A DNA stretch of 64,000 nt, taken from assembly GCF_024662235.1 (NCBI RefSeq), contig NZ_CP096276.1, forward strand, positions 3,224,001 through 3,288,000, read 5' to 3'. Shown here in pieces: positions 34,528-42,308 of this stretch. The notes under the pieces were generated by a model. The model saw only the letters and a list, made by a program, of their open reading frames with translations. It was not told where the DNA came from and ran no database searches. Numbering within the stretch: position 1 is the stretch's first letter; every line of letters begins with the position of its first letter. Origin of the DNA: Pimelobacter simplex (GTDB lineage Bacteria; Actinomycetota; Actinomycetes; Propionibacteriales; Nocardioidaceae). The position numbers and the translations under genes are program-made.

Positions 34528-35453
34528 CGGCCGTAGACCGGGGCAGGCGGCGCGATGTCGACCTTGAGGTAGGGCTTGAGCCACGTCGTGTAGGCCTTCT
34601 GCCACGCGCCGTCGGTCCGCATGTCCTGGAGCACCGAGTTGGCGTACCGGACCAGGTCGACGGCGTTCTTGTCGAACGCCAGGCCGTAGGGCTCGTCGGA
34701 GAGCTTGGTCTGCTGCGGAGGTACGACCGCATAGGGGTCCTGCGCGGCCAGCCCGGCGAGCACGGTGTCGTCACCGGTGATCGCGTCGACGTCACCCTTC
34801 TGGAACAGGATCAGGCAGCCGGTGTGGTTCTTGGCACCGATCGGGTCAGCGGCCGGCGCTACCTCCTCGATCCGGGTGAGGCTGGTCGTGGCCGTGGGTG
34901 CGCAGACCTTCTTGTCGGCCAGGCTCTCGGGTCCCTGGTAGCTCGCGGCCTGGTCCTTGCGGACCAGGACCTTCTGGGTCGCGTTGTAGTAGACCGAGGA
35001 GAACGCGACCTGCTCCCAGCGCTCGCAGTTGACGGTCATGTTGCGCGCGACCATGTCGATGGTGCCGTTCTTGAGGAGCTCCGTGCGATCGGCGGCCGAG
35101 ATGACGCGCAGGTCGAGGGTCACCCCCAGCGCCTTGGCGATGGCCTTGGCGAAATCGATGTCGAAGCCCTTGAGCTCACCGTCGGTCGGGTCGCTGAAGC
35201 CCATCTGGAAGGTGTCACCCGAGACGCCGACGACCAGGCGCCCCTTGTGCTTGAGGTCGGCGACGGCCTTGGCCCGGTCGTTGCTGGGGGCGTAGGACTG
35301 CGTGGGGTTGTCGCACTGGACCGGCTTCGAGGACGACGCCGTCGTCGCGTCGGCGGCTTTGGGCTTCGGGACCGGGGTCGCGTCGTAGCCGCAGGCCGCG
35401 AGCAGGAGGGCGGCGACCGCCAGGGTGGCGGCCAAGGGCCGGGACCGGTTCAC
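34524..35453 (-). CDS. glnH: Extracellular amino-acid-binding lipoprotein (GlnH-type)
   Basis: Substrate-binding protein family 3, 309 residues. Signal peptide with lipobox L-L-A-A-C (Cys about residue 21), linker, then the bilobal domain: G-R-L-V-V-G-V-S-G-D, G-F-D-I-D-F-A-K-A-I-A, and I-D-M-V-A-R-N-M-T-V. No ABC permease or ATPase gene is linked to it, so it more likely senses than transports. In mycobacteria GlnH binds Asp/Glu/Asn and passes the signal to GlnX and PknG. Four-base overlaps with both neighbours. Confidence 0.9.
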   Translation of the reverse strand: MNRSRPLAATLAVAALLLAACGYDATPVPKPKAADATTASSSKPVQCDNPTQSYAPSNDRAKAVADLKHKGRLVVGVSGDTFQMGFSDPTDGELKGFDIDFAKAIAKALGVTLDLRVISAADRTELLKNGTIDMVARNMTVNCERWEQVAFSSVYYNATQKVLVRKDQAASYQGPESLADKKVCAPTATTSLTRIEEVAPAADPIGAKNHTGCLILFQKGDVDAITGDDTVLAGLAAQDPYAVVPPQQTKLSDEPYGLAFDKNAVDLVRYANSVLQDMRTDGAWQKAYTTWLKPYLKVDIAPPAPVYGR

Positions 35454-36724
35454 GAGAACTCCCTCCGTCGCTCGCCGATTCCTCGGGCGAGGAACACCGA
35501 TGCGGCGATGCCGAGCAGGATCGTCAGCCCGCTCAGGATGAGCGCCAGCGAACGACCGCTGCGCAGGTCCTCAGCCGCCGTGCTGCCGTTCTTGTCCGCG
35601 GCCGCCTCGGCCGCACCGGCGAACTTGTCGAAGTCGGCGACACTCTGACCGAGAGCGAGCGCCCGCGCCCGGTCCCAGTTGCCGTCGTCGTCGAGCTTCT
35701 TGATCTCGGCGTGCGTCGCGGCATAGGTCTTCCACTCGCTCAGCGCGCTGGTGCCGGACGCGGCCACCTTGTCCGCGGACTTCTGCCAGTTGTCCTCGTA
35801 GGTCGTGCCGGAACCGCGCTTGATCAGCCGGAGGCTCTCGTTGGCCTTGGCGTCGTTGCCCTCGGTCCTCGCGTTGGCCTCGGCGACGGCCTTGGCGAAC
35901 TCCCCATCGCGCAGGCTGTCGTTGGAGCTGTCCCGGATCCAGGCGCCCACCACCGTCACCAGCGTCACGCCGAGGACGATGAGGGCGGCGATCGCGATGC
36001 CCTTGTTGATCCGCCGCCGGAATCGCTGGGCCAGCTCGCGGTTCAGCCAGAAGAGGACGCCGAGCGCGACGACCCCGAGGAGCAGCAGCCAGAACGGGTG
36101 CTGACCTCCCATCGCGTCCTCAGCCCGCTGCTGGTTGGACTTCACCAGCGCGTCGAGGATCGAGAGGGCACCTCCATCGGCCCGGAGGTCGATGCTCGCG
36201 CCACTGAGGTACTCCGCACCGATCGGGAAGCCCTGACGGTTGTTGTCGCGGGCCTGAGCGACCGCGGTCGTGTAGTTGGTGACCATGACGTTGAGCTGCG
36301 CGAGCGCGGCCTGGTCGGCCGGCTGCGCTCGAGCGGCAGTCGCGATGTTCCTGAGGACCGACTCGATCGCCTTGTCGTACGCCGTGCGCTGCGCGGCGTC
36401 CTCGAGACCACCGCGCAGGAAGGCGTTGGTCGCGGTCGCATCGGCGCTCAGCAACGAGGACTTGATGGTCTGCACGCGCAGCAGCTGGTCGGTGTCGTCC
36501 GCCGCCCGGCCGTCGGACTGCCAGCCCACGAACTGCACGAGCGCGCTGACCAGCCCGAACACGATGGCCACGCTCATCCCGATGAGCTGCCAGCGGTTGA
36601 GCAGCGCCGGCGTGTCCACGTACGACGGCGCGGCCTGCGCGACCGCGGCAGGGGCGGGCGCCGCGACGGCGGCGGCCGGGGCCGGCGGCGGCGGGGCCGC
36701 CTGGGGGGTGGCGGTCTGGCTCAC
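35450..36724 (-). CDS. glnX: GlnX-like four-helix membrane sensor
   Basis: Membrane protein of 424 residues. After a Pro/Ala-rich cytoplasmic start come a first membrane helix (about 48-66), an outside helical domain (70-205), two helices (about 210-260), a second outside helical domain, and a last helix (about 395-415) with a short basic tail. This matches the topology of mycobacterial GlnX, which links GlnH to PknG. Sequence identity cannot be judged here; the name rests on topology and on the neighbours glnH and pknG. GTG start overlaps the AAA+ stop. Confidence 0.75.
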   Translation of the reverse strand: MSQTATPQAAPPPPAPAAAVAAPAPAAVAQAAPSYVDTPALLNRWQLIGMSVAIVFGLVSALVQFVGWQSDGRAADDTDQLLRVQTIKSSLLSADATATNAFLRGGLEDAAQRTAYDKAIESVLRNIATAARAQPADQAALAQLNVMVTNYTTAVAQARDNNRQGFPIGAEYLSGASIDLRADGGALSILDALVKSNQQRAEDAMGGQHPFWLLLLGVVALGVLFWLNRELAQRFRRRINKGIAIAALIVLGVTLVTVVGAWIRDSSNDSLRDGEFAKAVAEANARTEGNDAKANESLRLIKRGSGTTYEDNWQKSADKVAASGTSALSEWKTYAATHAEIKKLDDDGNWDRARALALGQSVADFDKFAGAAEAAADKNGSTAAEDLRSGRSLALILSGLTILLGIAASVFLARGIGERRREFS

Positions 36725-38250
36725 GACTCCTCCTCGGGAGTGGGGAACGGGTCGACCGGTTCGGCCGGTGGGGCCTCGGCGGGCGGTTCGAGCTCGGTGT
36801 CGGCCACGAGGTCCTCGGGCAGGAGGGTGCGCAGCTCGTCGAGGGTGGGCTCTGCGATGTCGCGCAGGCGCCAGGCGTGGTGGCCGATGGCGGCCTCCAT
36901 GAGGTTGCGGACGAAGCGTGCGTTGCCGAACGACGGGCCGCGCGGGGTGACGGCGAGGATCTCGCGGAGCCGCTCGCAGACCGGCTCGCCGGCGTCGTAG
37001 TCGGCGGCGCCGACCATCGAGGAGAAGATCGCGGTGAGCTCGTCGTCGGTGTAGTCGGCGAAGTCGATGGTGGTGCGGAAGCGGCTCTCGAGACCGGGGT
37101 TCTCGGAGATGAAGACGGCCATCGGCAGGGGGTACCCGGCGACGATGACGACGAGGTCGTCGCGCTTGTCCTCCATCTCCTTGACCAGGGTGTCGATGGC
37201 TTCCTTGCCGTACTGGTCGCCGGAGAGCGAGTAGGCCTCGTCGATGAAGAGCACGCCGCCCTCGGCGGACTTGACCACCTCGGCGGTCTTGGCGGCGGTC
37301 TGGCCGAGGTAGCCGGCGACCAGCTCGGAGCGGTCGACCTCGACGAGCTGGCCTTGGGAGAGCAGGCCGAGGGCGCGGTAGATGCCGGCGACCAGGCGCG
37401 CGACCGTGGTCTTGCCGGTGCCGGGGTTGCCGTTGAAGACGAGGTGGCGGGTGATGGTCGGCGACTCCAGGCCGGCCTTCTTGCGCAGGCCCTCGACGCG
37501 CAGGACGGCGGCCTGGCGGTGGATCTCGCCCTTGACGTCGGCCAGGCCGATGAGCGCGTCGAGCTCGGCGAGGAGCTCCTCGACCGACTTGACCGGCTCC
37601 TCGGGCTTCGCCTCCTCGGCGGGCGGGATGGCCGGCTCTGCCGCCTGGGTCTGGACGCCGTCGGCGGCTGCGGGCTCGGGCTCGGTCGGCTCCGGGAGCG
37701 GCGGCGTGCCGGTGGGCGCCGCGGTGTTGAGCGCGCCGAGCTGACGGCGGACCTGGTCGCCCACCCGGCGTACCTGGTCGAGCACCTGGTCGCCGAGCCC
37801 GGGCACCGGTTGCCGGGCCGGCAGGTCGAACGCGCCCGGCGCGGCCGAGGACGGCGTCAGCGACGCGCCTCCCCCGAGCTGGGCGGTGGTGACGGTGGTG
37901 GCCGCGCCGACGGCGTCCGGGCCCGGCTCGCCGAGCTGGGAGCCGGCCAGGGCGACGTCGGCGAGCGCGCCGGCGTAGTCGGCGGAGTCGGCCGACTTGG
38001 CGAGCAGCAGCGCGGCCATGAGGGGCGTCGGGCCGGCCCGGAAGCGGTTGCCGCGCTTGGCGGCGAGCATGTGGTCCTCGGCCGAGCGCTCGCGTCCGGT
38101 CTGGGCGCACCAGTCGACGAAGGCACCCCGGGAGCGCTCGGAGACGGTGGCCGCGACGGCCTCGCCCTCGGCGCGCGCGGCGCTCTCGTCCAGCCCGGCC
38201 TTGCGGGCCGCGGCGACGAGCGCGTCGAGGGCGTCGGCGAGGGAGGTCAT
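36721..38250 (-). CDS. CbxX/CfqX-type AAA+ ATPase
   Basis: AAA+ protein of 509 residues. Residues 1-220 are a helical N-terminal part with a Pro/Glu-rich linker; the AAA+ module (about 225-460) has Walker A G-N-P-G-T-G-K-T-T, Walker B V-L-F-I-D-E-A-Y, the pore-loop-like Y-L-G-Q-T, and an arginine finger region E-S-R-F. The E-A-Y-S-L and Y-L-G-Q-T motifs are those of CbbX and EccA ATPases. No RuBisCO or ESX genes are in view, so its client is probably encoded in this operon. 4-bp overlaps with both neighbours. Confidence 0.9.
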   Translation of the reverse strand: MTSLADALDALVAAARKAGLDESAARAEGEAVAATVSERSRGAFVDWCAQTGRERSAEDHMLAAKRGNRFRAGPTPLMAALLLAKSADSADYAGALADVALAGSQLGEPGPDAVGAATTVTTAQLGGGASLTPSSAAPGAFDLPARQPVPGLGDQVLDQVRRVGDQVRRQLGALNTAAPTGTPPLPEPTEPEPAAADGVQTQAAEPAIPPAEEAKPEEPVKSVEELLAELDALIGLADVKGEIHRQAAVLRVEGLRKKAGLESPTITRHLVFNGNPGTGKTTVARLVAGIYRALGLLSQGQLVEVDRSELVAGYLGQTAAKTAEVVKSAEGGVLFIDEAYSLSGDQYGKEAIDTLVKEMEDKRDDLVVIVAGYPLPMAVFISENPGLESRFRTTIDFADYTDDELTAIFSSMVGAADYDAGEPVCERLREILAVTPRGPSFGNARFVRNLMEAAIGHHAWRLRDIAEPTLDELRTLLPEDLVADTELEPPAEAPPAEPVDPFPTPEEES

Positions 38251-38768
38251 GGGGTTCCTAGCGTGAGGTCGGGGCCGCCCGAGGAGGAGTGGCCGAACTT
38301 GGCGTCGAGGAAGCGGGTGTGGGCGATGAGCGCCTGGGCGTCGGCGCGGTTGGCCGCGTCGAGGATCTGGTCCATCGTCACGCCGAGCAGCTCGAGCGCC
38401 TCGATCAGGATCAGCAGCGCCGTCTTGGGTCCGTCGATGGGCCGGGTGTCGGCCCAGTCGCGCGGCAGCCGCAGGTAGGACTGGAGCGCCTCGGGGAGGT
38501 AGTCGGTCGCGGTCGCCACCACCGAGTACCCCTCCTCGCTGCCGAGGCCGAGCTGGCTCAGCCGCGGCAGCGTCTGGTTGATGGTGCGCGCGATGCGCTC
38601 CACCCGCGAGACGACCACCGGCGGCGCGTTGGCCTCACGCAGCATCGCGTAGACCTGGTTGAGCGCAGCCCGGATGTCCTGCTCGGTCGGCGGCGCCGGC
38701 ACCACGTACGCCGCCTCGTCCGGGGCGCCGCCCCGACCCTTGCGGCGCCACCACGTCTTCAACCCCAC
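38247..38768 (-). CDS. Unknown protein beside TelA in the PknG operon
   Basis: Protein of 173 residues, no recognised family. It begins with a basic stretch (M-G-L-K-T-W-W-R-R-K-G-R) and is otherwise helical, with R-V-E-R-I-A-R-T-I-N-Q-T-L-P and Y-L-P-E-A-L-Q-S-Y-L-R-L-P. In Firmicutes TelA sits next to XpaC, whose C-terminal part has a similar Y-L-P-x-x-L-x-x-Y-x-x-L motif; this may be a divergent counterpart. It lies 13 bases after telA and overlaps the AAA+ gene by 4 bp. Confidence 0.72.
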   Translation of the reverse strand: MGLKTWWRRKGRGGAPDEAAYVVPAPPTEQDIRAALNQVYAMLREANAPPVVVSRVERIARTINQTLPRLSQLGLGSEEGYSVVATATDYLPEALQSYLRLPRDWADTRPIDGPKTALLILIEALELLGVTMDQILDAANRADAQALIAHTRFLDAKFGHSSSGGPDLTLGTP

Positions 38769-38781
38769 CCGATGCCTCAGG

Positions 38782-40011
38782 TCAGCCGATGTCGAGGGTG
38801 CCGGCGGCGTTGCGGGCGTCGTGCTGCTGGACCCGCTCGAGGTAGGCCTTCGACTTCTGCACCTCGGTCTCGAGGACGCCGATCGTCGTGGACATGTTGT
38901 CGAGCGCCTTGAGCTTGAACTCGTCGATGGAGTCCATGGTCGCGTAGATGTTGGCGAACGCGGCCTGCAGCTGCTCCATGCCGATCGTGGACGACGCGGC
39001 CTGCTCCTGGATCGCCGCGGAGTTCTCCTTGAGCATCTCCGAGGTGCGCTGGATCATCGCCGAGGTCGTGGTGTTGAGCGCGGTGATCTGGTCGAGCACG
39101 AGCTTCTGGTTGTTGAGCGCCTGGGCGACGATGACCGCGGTCCGCAGCGCGGAGATGGTCGTCGTGGTGGCCCGGTCGACGCCCTTGATGAGCTCGATGT
39201 TGTTCTTGATGATGATGTCGATCGCCAGGTAGGCCTGGATCGAGACCGCGAGCTGGGTGAGCAGGTCCTGGTGCTTCTGGCGGACGTAGAAGAGCACGTC
39301 CTGGGAGAGCGTCTTGGCCGTCTCGGGGTCGCTCAGCTCGAGCTCGGCGATCTTGGCCGAGAGCTTGGCGTCGAGCTTCTCGGCGACGTAGATGTACTGG
39401 TTGAGCCGGCCCATCACGCCCCAGAGGTTGGTCTTCTCGAGGTTGAGGGCGACGTTGTCGCGGGTCAGCTCGTCCTGGCCACTGCGCAGCGAGTGCAGGA
39501 TGCCGTTGAGCTGGCTCTGGGAGGACTGGTACTTGCGGAAGTAGTCCTCGACCTTGTCGTTGAAGGGCAGCTTGTCCCACCACTTCTTGACGCCGGTGGC
39601 CTGGCCCGGGTCGAGGTCCTCGACGGTACGCCGCAGCGCGAGCAGGGTCTTGCCGACGTCGGAGCCCTGGGCGATGCCGCCCTGCTTGAGCGCGCTGACC
39701 GGCTTGTCGAGCATCCGGTTGGAGGTCTCGGCCGCCTTGCGGATGTCGGCGGAGCCCATCGTGCGCACGTTCTCGGCCTGCGCCGCGAACTCCGGGCTCC
39801 CCGCCTTGGTGTTGGTCAGCGACGTCAGGAAGCTGTCGACCTTCGCGTCGAGCTCGGGCACCATCGTCGCCTCGACCTGGGGCGCCATCTTGGGCGCCTG
39901 GGTCTCCACGACCGGGGCCGGAGCCTCGGGCGCGGTGAGCGTGATGACGGGCTCGGGGGGTGCGAGCGGGGTGGGCTCGGGGGCGGCAGCCTGGGAACCG
40001 TCGGTGGTCAT
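38782..40011 (-). CDS. telA: TelA/toxic anion resistance family protein
   Basis: Cytoplasmic protein of 409 residues of the TelA family, first gene of the ten-gene operon. A Pro-rich start (1-55) is followed by a long helical body: S-L-T-N-T-K, L-R-R-T-V-E-D-L-D-P, K-V-E-D-Y-F-R-K-Y-Q-S-S-Q-S and A-I-D-I-I-I-K-N-N-I-E-L-I-K-G-V-D-R-A-T-T-T-T, the family core. TelA proteins are linked to tellurite and cell-envelope stress by unknown mechanisms. A possible -10 TAGGCT (40019-40024) lies 7 bases before the ATG, so the operon mRNA may be leaderless. Confidence 0.9.
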   Translation of the reverse strand: MTTDGSQAAAPEPTPLAPPEPVITLTAPEAPAPVVETQAPKMAPQVEATMVPELDAKVDSFLTSLTNTKAGSPEFAAQAENVRTMGSADIRKAAETSNRMLDKPVSALKQGGIAQGSDVGKTLLALRRTVEDLDPGQATGVKKWWDKLPFNDKVEDYFRKYQSSQSQLNGILHSLRSGQDELTRDNVALNLEKTNLWGVMGRLNQYIYVAEKLDAKLSAKIAELELSDPETAKTLSQDVLFYVRQKHQDLLTQLAVSIQAYLAIDIIIKNNIELIKGVDRATTTTISALRTAVIVAQALNNQKLVLDQITALNTTTSAMIQRTSEMLKENSAAIQEQAASSTIGMEQLQAAFANIYATMDSIDEFKLKALDNMSTTIGVLETEVQKSKAYLERVQQHDARNAAGTLDIG

Positions 40012-40051
40012 GGAAGCGAGCCTATCCAGCCGACCCGACGTTCATGCAGGG

Positions 40052-40738
40052 TCAGCGCGGAAGATCAGGGTCCGGCTCAGGGATCCCACCGACCTGCGCG
40101 GTACCCGGGAGGTCGACGATGAACCAGGGCAGCAGCCACTGGGTGATCGGTCCGATCGTCAGCGCGAACACCACGGTGCCCAGGCCGAGGGTGCCGCCGA
40201 GGAGCAGTCCGAGCACCACGACGGTGACCTCCAGGCCGGTCCGGACCAGCCGGATCGAGAGCCCGGTACGACGCGCGAGGCCGGTCATCAGCCCGTCGCG
40301 CGGCCCGCGTCCGAGCTGGGCACCGATGTAGAGCGCGGTAGCCAGGCCGCACAGCACGATGCCGCCCACCATGAGCGCGATCCGGGCCGCCATCGGCTCG
40401 GGGGCATCGAAGGTCCCCAGCGTCACGTCGGCGGAGATGCCCACGACGAGCGCGTTGGAGATGGTGCCCAGGCCGGGCTTCTCGCGCAGCGGGATCCAGA
40501 AGACCAGCACGACGAAGCTGAACAGCACGACCGCCTGCCCGAGCGTGATCGGGATGTGCCGGATCACGCCGGAGTGCAGCACGTCCCACGGCGCCAGACC
40601 GATGTCGCCGAGCACCATCAGGGCCAGGCTGACGCCGTAGAGCCACAGGCCGACGTACAGCTGCACGAGACGGCGGGGCAGGCGTCCCGCGCGGAGCTGG
40701 GTGAGCGGTCCGAGGTCGGCGAGCTGGACGGTGGTCAT
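40052..40738 (-). CDS. yczE: YczE-like integral membrane protein
   Basis: Membrane protein of 228 residues with five or six hydrophobic segments. Family marks are L-Y-V-G-L-W-L-Y-G-V-S-L-A-L, G-L-A-P-W-D-V-L-H and L-G-R-G-P-R-D-G-L-M. YczE proteins are usually encoded next to, and controlled by, a MocR-type regulator YczR, as here. The transported or sensed compound is unknown. Its stop lies 41 bases upstream of the telA operon start on the same strand, so some read-through is possible. Confidence 0.82.
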   Translation of the reverse strand: MTTVQLADLGPLTQLRAGRLPRRLVQLYVGLWLYGVSLALMVLGDIGLAPWDVLHSGVIRHIPITLGQAVVLFSFVVLVFWIPLREKPGLGTISNALVVGISADVTLGTFDAPEPMAARIALMVGGIVLCGLATALYIGAQLGRGPRDGLMTGLARRTGLSIRLVRTGLEVTVVVLGLLLGGTLGLGTVVFALTIGPITQWLLPWFIVDLPGTAQVGGIPEPDPDLPR

Positions 40739-40756
40739 GGTCTCCAGCGTGCGGCA

Positions 40757-40783
40757 GATTGGACTGTCTTGAAATAGCCAATC
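40757..40783. promoter_or_regulatory. Inverted repeat in the yczE-yczR intergenic region
   Basis: GATTGG-N15-CCAATC in the 62-bp gap between divergent genes. It is the natural candidate for the MocR-type regulator's binding site; such regulators usually bind direct or inverted half-sites at a divergent target promoter. Confidence 0.55.
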
Positions 40784-40800
40784 GTGATGTACTGGCCTGC

Positions 40801-42246
40801 ATGGTGCAGGCCACTTCCCTCTCCGCGTCCCGGCTCGCGAGCCTGGTCGAGGGCTTCGACCGCTCCCCCGCCTACGCCGGCCTGGCCGACGCCCTGCGCG
40901 AGCTCATCGGCGACGGGCGGATCGGCTACGGCACCCGGCTGCCCAGCGAGCGCGACCTGACCGAGGCGCTCGGGGTCTCGCGCACCACCGTGACCCGGGC
41001 GTACGCCGTGCTGCGCGAGTCCGCCTATGCCGAGGCCCGCCAGGGCTCGGGCACGTTCACCCGCCTGCCCGGCGGCCGGACCCGGGCGCTCGACCGCGCG
41101 CTGTGGCCCAGCGACGTCGGCAACGGCGTCATCGACCTGGTCTGCGCTGCGGCCACCGCGCCCCCGGGGATCGCCGCCGTCTACGCCGAGGCCGCCGCGG
41201 ACCTGCCGGCCCACCTGGGCGGGCACGGCTACTTCCCGGCCGGCATGCCCGACCTCCAGGCCGCCATCGCCGCCACGTACGACGCCCGCGGGCTGCCCAC
41301 CGCCCCCGAGCAGGTCATCGTCACCCCCGGCGCCCTCGCCGCCACCGCCGTCGTCGGGGCCGCGCTCGCCGGGCCACGCGACAAGGTGCTGGTCGAGTCG
41401 CCGACCTATCCCAACGCGGTCCGCGCGCTCCAGGCCGGCGGGGGCCGGATCGCGGCGATCCCCCTCGACCCGTCCGGCTGGGACCTCGACGCGGTCGCAG
41501 CCGCGCTGGGCCGGCACACGCCGCGGCTCGTGCACGTGATGCCCGACTTCCACAACCCGACCGGCCTGGTGCTCGACGACGACGAGCGCGCGGCGTACGC
41601 CGGGCTGCTGCGGCGCCACGGCGCGACCGCGGTCGTCGACGAGGCCCACCAGCTGCTGGCGCTCGACGACTCCCCCGGGCACCCGCCGTTCGCCTCCTAC
41701 ACGAGTGACGCGGTGTGCGTCGGCAGCGCGAGCAAGTCGGTCTGGGGCGGCCTGCGGATGGGCTGGATCCGCGCCCCGCACGCCCTCGTCGACCGGCTCA
41801 CCCGGGCCCGGGTCGGGCTCGACCTCGGCGTGCCCGTGCTGGAGCAGCTGGTGCTGACCCGGCTGCTCGAGGGTGACCTCGACAGCGTCGTGCGCACCCA
41901 GCGCGAGCGGCTGCGCGAGCAGCGCGACGCCCTGGCGGCCGCGCTCACCCGGCGGCTTCCCGACTGGACCTTCCGGATGCCGGCCGGCGGCATGGCGCTG
42001 TGGTGCCGGCTCCCCGTCGCCGCGGCGACCTCCCTGTCGGTCGAGGCCGAGCGGCACGGCGTGCTGCTCGCGCCGGGGCCGTCGTTCGCGCCCGAGGGCG
42101 GCCTGGACCGCTACGTCCGGATCCCCTACGCCGTCGCCGCTCCCCTGCTCGTCGAGGCCGTCGACCGGATCGCCGACGCGTGGGCCGTGGTCGGCGCGGG
42201 CGGTGCCCCCGCGACCGGCGGCGCGGCGCCCGTGCTCGTCGCCTGA
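40801..42246 (+). CDS. yczR: MocR-family PLP-dependent regulator (YczR-like)
   Basis: Regulator of 481 residues: GntR winged helix (about 30-90: G-T-R-L-P-S-E-R-D-L-T-E-A-L-G-V-S-R-T-T-V) fused to a fold-type I aminotransferase domain (about 110-465) with the PLP Lys in S-A-S-K-S-V-W-G-G and H-N-P-T-G. ATG at 40801 is preferred because it directly precedes the winged-helix domain. Divergent from yczE, its probable target. The effector would be PLP or a PLP adduct. Confidence 0.9.
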   Translation: MVQATSLSASRLASLVEGFDRSPAYAGLADALRELIGDGRIGYGTRLPSERDLTEALGVSRTTVTRAYAVLRESAYAEARQGSGTFTRLPGGRTRALDRALWPSDVGNGVIDLVCAAATAPPGIAAVYAEAAADLPAHLGGHGYFPAGMPDLQAAIAATYDARGLPTAPEQVIVTPGALAATAVVGAALAGPRDKVLVESPTYPNAVRALQAGGGRIAAIPLDPSGWDLDAVAAALGRHTPRLVHVMPDFHNPTGLVLDDDERAAYAGLLRRHGATAVVDEAHQLLALDDSPGHPPFASYTSDAVCVGSASKSVWGGLRMGWIRAPHALVDRLTRARVGLDLGVPVLEQLVLTRLLEGDLDSVVRTQRERLREQRDALAAALTRRLPDWTFRMPAGGMALWCRLPVAAATSLSVEAERHGVLLAPGPSFAPEGGLDRYVRIPYAVAAPLLVEAVDRIADAWAVVGAGGAPATGGAAPVLVA

Positions 42247-42308
42247 ACGAGCGCGATTACGTCGAATCCCCATCGCGGGGCGGTCCTCCCCGCGCCCACG
42301 ATCGGGAC

